64,000 nt of DNA, taken from contig NZ_QKWJ01000016.1 of NCBI RefSeq assembly GCF_003353055.1, forward strand, positions 62,001-126,000, given 5' to 3'. The position numbers and the translations under genes were made by a program. The stretch comes from Cupriavidus lacunae. Lineage in GTDB: Bacteria; Pseudomonadota; Gammaproteobacteria; Burkholderiales; Burkholderiaceae. The notes under the pieces are model-generated. The model saw only the letters and a list, made by a program, of their open reading frames with translations, had not been told where the DNA came from and searched no databases. The number at the start of each line of letters is the position of its first letter. The first letter of the stretch is position 1. Positions 37,753 to 45,815 of this stretch are shown here, one piece after another.

Positions 37753-38885
37753 ATTGGCAGACGAGTGAGTTCGAGACGCCCTCGCCTTCCTGCGGTTCAC
37801 CGATCTCACATCGCCGCTGCCAGTGCCGAGCTGAGCAAACAGCATTCCAAAGTCCGCGACCAGGCCGAAGACCCAGCCAGCTAATACGAACAGACAATGG
37901 CCACAGCCTGCATCGCCAATTAATCTCTCCTAGTTTTGCGGGATCACGACACGCTGCAACTGACATTGACCTGAATCGGCGTTTGGAAGCCTGTCCGGTC
38001 ACCTTGCTGTGCGGGCCCGGAGTTCGGGTTGGCCGTAGCCAGGTCCCGTGTAGCCGGAGCAGTGCACTGTGCTGAGGACAGTCCTGCGCGGAGAGGGGTG
38101 ACTCATCGTCTGCCTCCTCTGGTTTCGCATCCGTGTACTGATTTCCGGCACGAAGGTCCCCCCAATCTCCTTCACCAACAAGAAGAATCACGATGAACAG
38201 AGACACTCTCACCACGGCTGCGGGCGCACCGGTCACTGACAATCAGAACTCCCAGACCGCCGGTCCGCGCGGGCCGATGCTGCTGCAGGATGTCTGATTC
38301 CTATGGTGAAGGAATCCGGCGTGCAGTGAACTGCCTGAAGTAAGCTGCCCGATCCACCGCTGTCCCTGCTCAGGACGGCAGCGGGACCTTGAGTCGGTAC
38401 GAGCAAGACCGGCACTCGCCTGCGGTCTGCGATCGAGCTACTGGCGGCACCAAGGCAAGCAAAGTCTCGTGCCTTCGAGCATTTCAGCAAGATAACGCGT
38501 CACTGCGGGCAAGCAGGCCGACTGCTGGCTAAGGGCGCTACGCTGCTCCCCTTCTACAGCAGCATCGACAATCAAAATAGCGCCGTCTACCATCAATCAT
38601 CAAACGGTCCCGGCGCCGCCCGCACCTACATGGACTTTTGAATATGCGGCGCCATTTCGAAGCAGCTATGCATGTAATACCTTGGTATGAATCGGACGGA
38701 ATGGCTGGCTGGCTCACTATCGCGGGGGGACTGATTTTCCTGGCCAGCGTGACTTCATCGCAACGTAGCGTGGGACGTGCACCCGAGGAATCGGCAATAC
38801 CTTCGTATGATAGGGTGTGTACCGGTGTGGCGTTACTCTTCCAGCAGAGCATTGCCAGCGCTCAACGCGCATACAAGGGGTCAGT
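37753..38885. other. Gene-poor stretch containing a catalase stub
   Basis: About 1.1 kb in which the only recognisable item is the catalase 5' remnant at 38193-38297. Other open frames lack family resemblance, and their base use differs from the surrounding genes. The sequence looks like decayed DNA; upstream of the receiver gene a promoter is expected but was not identified. Confidence 0.5.
38193..38297 (+). pseudogene. 5' remnant of a monofunctional catalase
   Basis: [20 protein letters not shown] followed by [14 protein letters not shown] and a stop. This is the N-terminus of clade-3 small-subunit catalases, which continue with a Trp/Phe and KLAHFDRE; here the next codon is TGA and similarity ends. 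Only about 34 of about 480 residues are left, without heme or active-site residues. AGAAGAA precedes the ATG, so a short peptide could still be made. Confidence 0.85.
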
Positions 38886-39278
38886 GTGATAGCTCGCCCC
38901 ACGATCGCAATAGTTGACGACGATGTCGCCGTCCGAAATGCCATGGGGGGGCTGCTGCGTTCGCTCGATCTTGGCGTGCAATTGTTCGGAGGCGGTCAAG
39001 AGCTACTGCGGTGCACTTCGCTGCCTTGCCTGTCCTGCGTGATCACAGACGCGAAAATGCCCGGCATGGACGGCTTCGCTTTGATAGAGGCCCTGCGCGC
39101 ACGCAATCTCGATATGCCTGTCATTTTCATGACTGCATTTGCGCATGAGGGATTCGATCAGCGTGCCATGGCATTGGGTGCGACGTGCGTCCTTTACAAG
39201 CCCTTCCAGGACACGGACATGATCCCATGCATTGAAAAAGCATTACGTCCTCGCAAGACTGACTCTACTCCATCGTGA
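38886..39278 (+). CDS. Stand-alone response-regulator receiver protein
   Basis: 130 residues. GTG start at 38886 preceded by AAGGGGTC; the frame continues upstream without family similarity. The receiver is complete: IAIVDDDVAVRNAMGGLLRS, phospho-accepting Asp in CVITDAKMPGMDGFAL, Thr in FMTAFAHEG and Lys in VLYKPFQDTD. There is no output domain, as in CheY-like or FixJ-derived single-domain regulators. No kinase lies beside it; the hybrid histidine kinase at 22849 is a possible phosphodonor. Confidence 0.85.
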   Translation: MIARPTIAIVDDDVAVRNAMGGLLRSLDLGVQLFGGGQELLRCTSLPCLSCVITDAKMPGMDGFALIEALRARNLDMPVIFMTAFAHEGFDQRAMALGATCVLYKPFQDTDMIPCIEKALRPRKTDSTPS

Positions 39279-39714
39279 GTGTGTCGTGCAGTGGATCGAT
39301 GAGGCGTCCTTTCATGACCTTCGTCCTCTGCACGCTGCCCGATGCCGGCCCTACGCTATGGTTGCGGTTCTAAGCTGTCGAGGCTGCAGCCGGATCCTCC
39401 CCCCGCAAATTAGACGTTAGCCGGACGTTTATCGAATCGCACGTCTTGCGGTAGCCCAAGGCCTCGATAACTGCTCTGACATCGTCCGATGAAGTTTGCT
39501 TCCGTGGGTGGTCCGATTTCATGTAGCCGGGGGCAACGTCAAGCACTTATGCGCCAGTCCTTTCACGGACGCGCCAAGCGTGTAGGCCAGTCATACCAGA
39601 AGACGATGGAAACTGTGGACTCATCCGAATAAAGTACGCAAGCCCCAAGTCAACATTTGGCTGCGCGAGGCCGGCACTTGAGACAGACACGGGATGAGCA
39701 AACACGGAGATTCC
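39279..39714. other. Intergenic stretch, nothing recognised
   Basis: 436 bases with lower GC than the genes around it. No conserved protein segment, RNA gene or clear repeat could be identified on either strand. Confidence 0.4.
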
Positions 39715-39954
39715 ATGAATGGCAACATCTGCTTAAAGATGGTCCAGCTCCAAGCAGCGGCCCATGCCAATGAACAAGACGCGACATTGTGGCGCTGGTT
39801 CTCAGATCAGATGGAGGAGCAGACTATGAACTGCGAACGCAAAAAGGGGGACTGGATCATTTGCGTGGCCGGTCGCGAGCTGGCGCGTGACCCGTCTTTC
39901 GACCTGGCGGTTCGCGCCGCTCACCTCCTTTGCCGCGCACTGAGAGCCTTGTAG
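39715..39954 (+). CDS. Hypothetical small protein
   Basis: 79 residues starting MNGNICLKMVQLQAAAHANE after a well-placed GGAGATTCC. Contains WRWFSDQMEEQTMN and GDWIICVAGRELARD. No signal peptide or membrane helix is evident. I recognise no family. It lies in a decayed stretch, so it could be a chance frame; the good ribosome-binding site is the main support. Confidence 0.35.
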   Translation: MNGNICLKMVQLQAAAHANEQDATLWRWFSDQMEEQTMNCERKKGDWIICVAGRELARDPSFDLAVRAAHLLCRALRAL

Positions 39955-40721
39955 ACGAGCCGGTGACAATGCACGCGCCGTTGTTCGTGATCGCCGCCGC
40001 CGACACCCGGCACACCATCGCCGCCGACCCGGAGCACATCCGGCGCACATCAGCGCCCCGCGTGTGTTGCAAATAGGGACAAGCACTCCCACACCATTCG
40101 CACGGTATCTCCCCCAGCGCGGATCTGTCGCCTGAGGGCGACCGAAGGACAGCATGCCACCGCGGCCTGTTCCTGCGGTAAGGGGCCTTCCCACTGCTCT
40201 GCGGTCTCTACTTCGACGCTCTCGACGCGGCGCATCGCCGGTGGTCGGTTGCACTTCCTCGGTGGCTACTCTGGCCATCCTCCCGTCTTCACGCAGTGCC
40301 TTGCCATTCATGGTGACCTGAAGGAGTGCTCCCTATTCTTCGCGCGATGTCGGTCGGTCGCGCGGCGATTTTCAACAAACGGCTGCTCACCCAGCGACCT
40401 GAACAAGGTACGCACTTACAAGACGATGACGCTCGGGGCCGCGGAAATATGTGGCGCTTCTTCCAAGGGCGATGGACCCACTAGGCCAGAGTTCTCTCGC
40501 GTCTCGACGAGCGATATTCAATTATTTTGAATAACTATGGCAGTGACAGTCCGCTCTCTGGGACCTGGCAATCGGTATAGTTCTGCACATGGACAGCATG
40601 GCTGCGCAAATAAGCGAATCTGCGCCGCCAGACAAAACTCAAATCGCTGGATCAAATTTTTTGGATAGAAATCATGTGGAAAGCCAAATTTCAGGTCGAC
40701 TGCACGCCAAAGGCCATCTGG
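39955..40721. other. Gene-poor stretch, nothing recognised
   Basis: About 770 bases without a supportable gene. A short frame at 39969-40076 (MHAPLFVIAAADTRHTIAAD) and several antisense frames show no resemblance to known families. Directly downstream lies the 3' remnant of an isochorismatase-like gene, so part of this may be its eroded remainder. Confidence 0.4.
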
Positions 40722-40823
40722 GGCTTGGACTACGCCTACACGATGGTCCACAAGGCCGCGCAACGTACTGCAACCACACACGAGTCGATTGCGCCCGTGC
40801 ATGCGCCGGTGATCGAGAACTAA
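40722..40823 (+). pseudogene. 3' remnant of a second isochorismatase-like hydrolase gene
   Basis: GLDYAYTMVHKAAQRTATTH followed by ESIAPVHAPVIEN and a stop. This reproduces the C-terminus of the intact enzyme at 29686-30372 (GVDYAYTMVHKAAQRTATGH) with few changes. Nothing upstream matches the catalytic part. It shows that a paralogue once stood 11 kb from the intact gene. Confidence 0.85.
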
Positions 40824-40908
40824 ACACCTCCAGTCTGCGCCGAAAGCTTTCTGTAGTTTTCGGCGCTATACAACCTTCGACTGCAACGCCGCCACGGCTC
40901 ACTGAAAA

Positions 40909-41103
40909 ATGACACACGACAAGAAGATCGCCACGAAGTGGGAAATGGCGGCGTTTGCATTCCTTACCGGCTTTAATGCACACGCCCACACGTCTTCGTC
41001 ACTGGGCGTTGTCTCTGGCACGCTCGCCGTTTGCGCGCTGATTGCGCGGGCCATGCATAGCTGGGCAGAACAGCCCGCTAACGCGAGCGCCGCGCTCTTG
41101 TAA
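40909..41103 (+). CDS. Hypothetical small membrane protein
   Basis: 64 residues, MTHDKKIATKWEMAAFAFLT with a hydrophobic stretch LGVVSGTLAVCALIARAM that could span the membrane. The ribosome-binding site is poor. No family is recognised. Codon use resembles that of real genes better than the preceding stretch does. Confidence 0.35.
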   Translation: MTHDKKIATKWEMAAFAFLTGFNAHAHTSSSLGVVSGTLAVCALIARAMHSWAEQPANASAALL

Positions 41104-41164
41104 AAAAGCACAGTCCTACGGCGCCACTTTCATCCGCCAAAACCCTGCTTCCCGCACGTTTCCC

Positions 41165-41404
41165 ATGGACACCCCATTTCATCAGTTTTCTGACCTGTTC
41201 GCCCAGCTCGGCTTGCCATCCAACAAAACGGACATCCTTGCGTTCGTTGCGGAGCATTCGCCGCTACCGCAAGACATCAATCTTTGGGAGGCGCCATTCT
41301 GGACGCCGGCCCAGGCAGCCTTGCTGCGCGACGAATTTGACGAGGATGCAGACTGGGCACAGGCCGTGGACCAATTGAATCTTGCGTTGCGCACACCTGC
41401 TTGA
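41165..41404 (+). CDS. DUF2789 family protein
   Basis: 79 residues starting MDTPFHQFSDLFAQLGLPSN and containing LPQDINLWEAPFWTPAQAAL and DEDADWAQAVDQLN, the pattern of DUF2789 proteins (short, helical, no known function). The ATG at 41165 matches the family start; an upstream in-frame ATG does not. Confidence 0.82.
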   Translation: MDTPFHQFSDLFAQLGLPSNKTDILAFVAEHSPLPQDINLWEAPFWTPAQAALLRDEFDEDADWAQAVDQLNLALRTPA

Positions 41405-41548
41405 GAGAGCGCTGCTGGAGACCTGCTCCGATTCCCGACTGAGGACACTAGGCAAGCGAACCACAAAGAGACCTCTGGAAGGCGAAAAACAGAGGGAAGC
41501 TCATTGGGGGGTATTCCTGGTTCGGTGTTCGGTTTGGAAAGGTGGCGC

Positions 41549-41971
41549 TCAGGCTCGCCGCACCACCATGCACGTAGCCGTGGCGGTCGCCAGCAGTTGG
41601 CCGTCCTGCCAGAGCTGTCCGACCACGTTGCAGACGTTGCGGCCGCGCCGCTCCAACCACGCCTGCCCTTGCAGCGGCCCCGGCTGGCCGGGCCGGAGAT
41701 AGGAAAGGTTGAGGTTCAGCGTCGCACAGGCCTCGCCGTCGGCCAGCGTGGCGGTGACAAGCATGGCGGTCACGTCGTCGAGCATCGCGCCGAGCATGCC
41801 GCCCTGCACCTGTCCGGCAGGGTTCAGGAAGGTGTCCTTCGCCAGGTAGGCGGCTTCGAGCGTGCCCGCTTCCGTGTCGACGGCGCGGACCTCGCCGCCA
41901 AGCAGGCCACAGATGGCCGGTGGGGGCACCTCGCCGCGGCGCATGCGGGTGAAGTAGTTGTCGGGGGTCAT
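41549..41971 (-). CDS. PaaI-type hotdog thioesterase
   Basis: 140 residues, hotdog fold. Central helix region FLNPAGQVQGGMLGAMLDDV with the catalytic Asp, then AMLVTATLADGEACATLNLN. PaaI proteins hydrolyse aryl- or acyl-CoA that stalls in CoA-dependent aromatic pathways. It is the last gene of the minus-strand catabolic operon, eight bases past the crotonase, which supports a CoA-salvage role. Confidence 0.85.
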   Translation of the reverse strand: MTPDNYFTRMRRGEVPPPAICGLLGGEVRAVDTEAGTLEAAYLAKDTFLNPAGQVQGGMLGAMLDDVTAMLVTATLADGEACATLNLNLSYLRPGQPGPLQGQAWLERRGRNVCNVVGQLWQDGQLLATATATCMVVRRA

Positions 41972-41978
41972 GTCGGTT

Positions 41979-42761
41979 TCAGTGTCCGGTAAAGCGCGGC
42001 GCCCGCTTCTCGCGCCACGCCAGCGCGCCTTCGCGCAGGTCGTCCGAGGCATCGGCGCGGGCGATGTCGCTCGCCAGCTCGTCAGCATCGAGCATGCCGC
42101 GCGCGATGCGGTTCATGTGCTTCTTCATGCCGAGCAGTGCCAGCGGCGCCATGCCGGCCAACGTGTCGCTGACTTCGCGCACACGCGAGCGCAGCACGTC
42201 GACGCTCGCTTCGAGGCCATCGAGATAGCCGATGCGCAGCATGGCGTCGGCGTCGAAGCGCTCGGCCAGCAGCATCACGCGCCTGGCCGCGGCCAGCCCC
42301 AGCCGCATGACGTAGCGTTCCAGTCCGCCGCGGTAGAACAGCAGGCCGAGGCGGGCCGCCGGCACGTGCATGTCGACTGCAGGCGCGCCGAAACGGAAAT
42401 CACATGCGAGCGCGAGATCGGTCGCGCCGCCGTAGACGCCACCGTGCAGTACGGCAATCGTCACCGGCCGCGCGTGCTCCACCGCATTGACAAGGGCCTC
42501 GAAGCGCTCACCAGCCTCCGGGCCGCCCAGCCGCCCGATATTGAACCCGCTGCAGAAATGGCGGCCCTGCGCCTCGATGCGCAGCACGCGTACCGACAGG
42601 TCGGCATTGACGGATGCCAGAAGGGCGCACAGCAGGTCGAGATCCTCCGGCTCCAGCCGGTTGGCCACTTCAGGGCGGCGCAAGGTAATGACGGCGACCG
42701 CGCCGTCGATCACCAGTTCGGGCGGGAGTCCCTGAGAGCCCCCCTGCGAGGCGTCGGACAT
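41979..42761 (-). CDS. Enoyl-CoA hydratase/isomerase family protein (crotonase)
   Basis: 260 residues. Crotonase fold with oxyanion-hole segments RHFCSGFNIGRLGG and VLHGGVYGGATDLALACDFR. The usual catalytic Glu near AxxGLLF is not obvious (PAARLGLLFYRGGLERYVMR), so isomerase, hydrolase or hydratase activity is possible. Start at 42761 by family alignment. It lies among the RraA genes and CoA enzymes of the operon. Confidence 0.87.
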   Translation of the reverse strand: MSDASQGGSQGLPPELVIDGAVAVITLRRPEVANRLEPEDLDLLCALLASVNADLSVRVLRIEAQGRHFCSGFNIGRLGGPEAGERFEALVNAVEHARPVTIAVLHGGVYGGATDLALACDFRFGAPAVDMHVPAARLGLLFYRGGLERYVMRLGLAAARRVMLLAERFDADAMLRIGYLDGLEASVDVLRSRVREVSDTLAGMAPLALLGMKKHMNRIARGMLDADELASDIARADASDDLREGALAWREKRAPRFTGH

Positions 42762-42777
42762 GGCGGTCGCCTCCTGC

Positions 42778-43443
42778 TCAGTGAAAGCCGTAGATGCGCA
42801 TGGTCGACTCGCCGGCCGCCACACGCTTCAGGATGGCTGCCTCGGTCGCCTCGCGGTCCTGCGCGCGGGTCACAACGTCGCGGGCCCGCTCGCGCGGCAC
42901 CACGACCACGCCATCGGCGTCGCCTACGACGAGGTCGCCGGCCGCCACGCGCACATCGTCCATCAGCACCGGCGCGTTGAGCCAGCCGATGGCGCCGTAG
43001 TCCTTGCCGGTGCCGCGAATGCACAGGCCGCGTGCGAACACCGGGAAGCCGATCTCCTCCAGCAGCACGCCGTCGCGCACGCAGCCGTCGATGACCAGCC
43101 CACCCAGGCCCTTTGCCTTGGCGGCGGTGGTCATGATCTCGCCCCAGTAGCCGTGGTCATGCACGCCGCTGACATGGACCACCAGCACATCGCCCGGCTG
43201 CGCCAGCGCGATGGCCCGGTGCAGCCACAGGTTGTCGCCGCCCGGCGAGTGGACCGTCAGGGCCGGCCCGCACAGCCGGAACGCCGGCGCCACCGGCTTG
43301 ATGGCCGGCGGCAGCACGCCGATCTTGCCGCCTGCCTCGTGCAGCGTGGCCGTGGGCAGCAGGCGTGCCACCGCGACGGTCTGGGCGTCGACCCGTTCGA
43401 ATGCCTGCACTGTGGTGCTGGCCGCGTCATGTTCGGGCGTCAT
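42778..43443 (-). CDS. RraA/LigK-family protein 1 (4-carboxy-4-hydroxy-2-oxoadipate aldolase-like)
   Basis: 221 residues of the RraA-like aldolase family. The metal/substrate segment is GYWGEIMTTAAKAKGLGG followed by VIDGCVRDG, retaining the Arg-Asp pair and the Glu used by CHA/HMG aldolases and oxaloacetate decarboxylases. Of the three tandem copies this one most resembles LigK-type enzymes. Expected reaction: cleavage of 4-carboxy-4-hydroxy-2-oxoadipate to pyruvate and oxaloacetate. Two adjacent ATGs (43446, 43443) exist; AGGAGG spacing favours 43443, which overlaps the stop of the next copy. Confidence 0.87.
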   Translation of the reverse strand: MTPEHDAASTTVQAFERVDAQTVAVARLLPTATLHEAGGKIGVLPPAIKPVAPAFRLCGPALTVHSPGGDNLWLHRAIALAQPGDVLVVHVSGVHDHGYWGEIMTTAAKAKGLGGLVIDGCVRDGVLLEEIGFPVFARGLCIRGTGKDYGAIGWLNAPVLMDDVRVAAGDLVVGDADGVVVVPRERARDVVTRAQDREATEAAILKRVAAGESTMRIYGFH

Positions 43444-44105
43444 CATGCCTCCTTAGTCTGCAGCTGGTGGTAACGATGCTGGCGGCGCGCCTCGTCGAGC
43501 CGCATGCCGCCGCGCGCGGCGGCACGGATGGCTTCCTCGGCCGCCTCGATCTGTTCGGCGGTGTCCAGCACCGCGGCCTCGTGCTCGCGAGGAATGACCA
43601 CCACGCCGTCGGCATCGCCGCGCAGGATATCGCCCGGCTGCACGCGCGCGTCGCCGATATTGACCGCCACGTTGGTCGCCTCCACCTGGACGCGGTCCTT
43701 GCCGGTGCGCATCCAGTGGTCCTTGCTGAACACGGGGTAGCCGAGCTGGCGGCAGAGGGCGACATCGCGGCACACGCCGTCGATAACGGTACCGGCAATG
43801 CCCCGGCGGTGCGCGATCTCCGTGAGGATGTCGCCCCAGACCGTGGCGTTATCGCGCCCCCCATTGTCGAGCACGAGGACGCTGCCCGGCGGCACGTCGT
43901 CGATATAGTCGCCCACGGTGCCCGGCGGATTGGATGCCGGGCCGTACTGCAGCGTGTAGGCGCGACCCGCCATGACGAAGCCCTCGCCGCGCGCCTTGAT
44001 GCGATAGCACTGGCCGGCAATGCCGTGCTTGTCCAGCGCGTCGCTCAGCGTGGCCGTGTCCAGCTTGCCGGCACGCGCGACATTGATGTCCTGTTGTTCG
44101 CTCAT
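43443..44105 (-). CDS. RraA/LigK-family protein 2
   Basis: 220 residues. N-terminal LDTATLSDALDKHGIAG, core ATVWGDILTEIAHRRGIAG then VIDGVCRDVALCRQLGYPVF, with the Arg-Asp pair and an Asp at the acid position kept. About a third identical to copies 1 and 3 by eye, so the array is old rather than a recent duplication. Possible roles are aldolase, decarboxylase or a distinct lyase. ATG 44105 is chosen over a TTG nine bases earlier. Confidence 0.86.
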   Translation of the reverse strand: MSEQQDINVARAGKLDTATLSDALDKHGIAGQCYRIKARGEGFVMAGRAYTLQYGPASNPPGTVGDYIDDVPPGSVLVLDNGGRDNATVWGDILTEIAHRRGIAGTVIDGVCRDVALCRQLGYPVFSKDHWMRTGKDRVQVEATNVAVNIGDARVQPGDILRGDADGVVVIPREHEAAVLDTAEQIEAAEEAIRAAARGGMRLDEARRQHRYHQLQTKEA

Positions 44106-44110
44106 TTTCT

Positions 44111-44773
44111 TCAACCTTTCAGCATGTGTTCGTAGTTGCCGCCCATGACTTCCCCGATGGGCGTGCCGCCCTGGATGGCTTTTGCCATCACGGCCTCCTT
44201 GCGCACGATGGCCTCCGCCGTTTCCAGCACGCGTGCGATATCGCGCGCGGCGATGAAGATCACGGCGCTGCGGTCCGCGACCACGTAGTCGCCCTCTTCC
44301 ACCGTCACGGTGCCGATCTGCACCGGGACGTTGGTGCCCTGCTCAACCACGCGACTGCGTGCGGTAAACGCGGTCAGTGCACGGCTGAACACGGGGAAGT
44401 CGAAGTCGAGCGCTTCATCGATATCGCGCACCGGACCATCCGCCACGACGCCGGCGACGCCGCGCACCTTGGCCCCCAGCGATAGCAGCCCGCCCCAGCT
44501 ACCGGCCTCCACGCCGGTGCGCTGCTCGACGACGATGATGTTCTCCGGGCCGGCCTGCTCAATGGCCGTGCAGCCGAGATGGCGCGCCGGTCCGGGCGGC
44601 GGCGCGCCGGTGCCGAGCTTGACGGTAATGGCGCGGCCGGCAATGCGCCCGGCACCGGAGCGCTGCGGCAGGCCGGTCACGGTGCCCGGCAGCTGCAGCT
44701 TGTCGAGCGCGTCTGACACCGCGCAGCAGTCGAGCCGGCGCAGGCGTTGTACGTAGGATTCAGTCTCACTCAT
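44111..44773 (-). CDS. RraA/LigK-family protein 3
   Basis: 220 residues. N-terminal LDCCAVSDALDKLQLPGTVT, core AGSWGGLLSLGAKVRGVAG then VADGPVRDIDEALDFDFPVF. The Arg-Asp pair remains, but the acidic residue after the WG in the other copies is Gly here, so chemistry may differ. First of the three copies in the transcript, directly downstream of the LigB-like gene. Confidence 0.86.
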   Translation of the reverse strand: MSETESYVQRLRRLDCCAVSDALDKLQLPGTVTGLPQRSGAGRIAGRAITVKLGTGAPPPGPARHLGCTAIEQAGPENIIVVEQRTGVEAGSWGGLLSLGAKVRGVAGVVADGPVRDIDEALDFDFPVFSRALTAFTARSRVVEQGTNVPVQIGTVTVEEGDYVVADRSAVIFIAARDIARVLETAEAIVRKEAVMAKAIQGGTPIGEVMGGNYEHMLKG

Positions 44774-44800
44774 GATCGTTGTATGGTCCGGTTCAGCAGT

Positions 44801-45799
44801 TCAGTCGAGGGGACGCCAGGCCGCAAAGCACAGCCCGGTCCCGGTCATTGCAGGCGTGCGGTAGCCCGGCACGTAGGAAACCCATTCGAGGTCGAGGTCG
44901 CGCACCGCCTCGACGGCGATCAGCCAGTTGCGGATCTCCGAGCTGCCCGCCTGGAGCTGGCGCGGGTCCAGCGATGCGAGGAAGCCGGTGTCCTTCCTGC
45001 GAATGGCGTCGATGATCGCGTTATCGAGCTCGGCATCCACCACGAAGTGGCTCAGGCCGCCCGAGGCCAGCACGCCCACGCGCAGGTCTTCGGGATAAGC
45101 GGCGATCAGCTCGCGCAGCGCGGCGCCAAGCTGGATGCAGCGGCGCGGCGTGGGCTGGTTGGGCGGGTCGAAGGTGTTGACGATGACGGGCACCACCGGC
45201 AGGTCCAGCCCCTGCAGGTAGCGCCGGTGGATGAACGAGAACGCATGGCCTTCGAACTGGCCGCGCTCGAGCCCGTCCATGGCCGTGATGTCGAAGTCGC
45301 GGTCGCACAGCTCGCGGATCAGCCAGCGGCCCATGTCGGCGTTGACCGGGTAGTCGCGGTCGGCGTCGGGTTCCTGGCGGGCCATGCGGGCCTTCTTGTA
45401 CCAGCCGTCGGAAGGGCCTTCTTCGCGCTTCGCATTGCGGATGGTCTCGCCGTAGTAGATGGCGAAGGCAGGATTGTTGGTAGTACGGAACAGTTCGGTC
45501 TGGTCGTCCCCGACCACCAGCAGCACGTCAAGGCGGGCGGCGCGGATGCGGTCGCGCAGCTCGTCCATGGCCGTTTCGGCCTGGTCGTAGCGCTCGCCCA
45601 TGCGCCCGGGCGTCACCATCGACTCGGCATCGGCCGGGGCGACGGCAAGCAGCGCCTCATAGGTGGTCGGGTTGCCGGCCCGGTCGAAATAGTGCGGGTT
45701 CTTCGGGTCGACCTGGCGGAAGCCGTGCTGCCAGTCTTCACGCTGGCACACCAGCATGATGCTGTGGGAGGAGCCGAAAGCGGCGACGAGTCTTGCCAT
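44801..45799 (-). CDS. LigB-family (class III extradiol dioxygenase-like) protein
   Basis: 332 residues. N-terminus LVAAFGSSHSIMLVC carries the first His ligand position; GGLSHFVVDAELDNAI matches the acid/base His motif; AGSSEIRNWL matches the Glu-ligand region. At the second His ligand, where LigB-type enzymes read NDH, this protein reads GDDQTELF, so that ligand appears replaced by Gln. No LigA-type small subunit is present or fused. The neighbours (RraA, LigJ-like) still point to ring cleavage of a protocatechuate/gallate-like diol, but the activity needs proof. Start at 45799 by family alignment, shortly after the CoA-transferase stop. Confidence 0.83.
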   Translation of the reverse strand: MARLVAAFGSSHSIMLVCQREDWQHGFRQVDPKNPHYFDRAGNPTTYEALLAVAPADAESMVTPGRMGERYDQAETAMDELRDRIRAARLDVLLVVGDDQTELFRTTNNPAFAIYYGETIRNAKREEGPSDGWYKKARMARQEPDADRDYPVNADMGRWLIRELCDRDFDITAMDGLERGQFEGHAFSFIHRRYLQGLDLPVVPVIVNTFDPPNQPTPRRCIQLGAALRELIAAYPEDLRVGVLASGGLSHFVVDAELDNAIIDAIRRKDTGFLASLDPRQLQAGSSEIRNWLIAVEAVRDLDLEWVSYVPGYRTPAMTGTGLCFAAWRPLD

Positions 45800-45815
45800 G
45801 GAAGTGTCCTTGCGT

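Noticed and set aside
38638..38889. 83-codon plus-strand frame ahead of the receiver gene
   Set aside because: Has one hydrophobic stretch but no ribosome-binding site or family similarity; likely promoter DNA.
39802..40311. 169-codon minus-strand open frame in the gene-poor stretch
   Set aside because: Very Arg-rich, no ribosome-binding site, no recognisable segment; partly overlaps a better-supported short gene.
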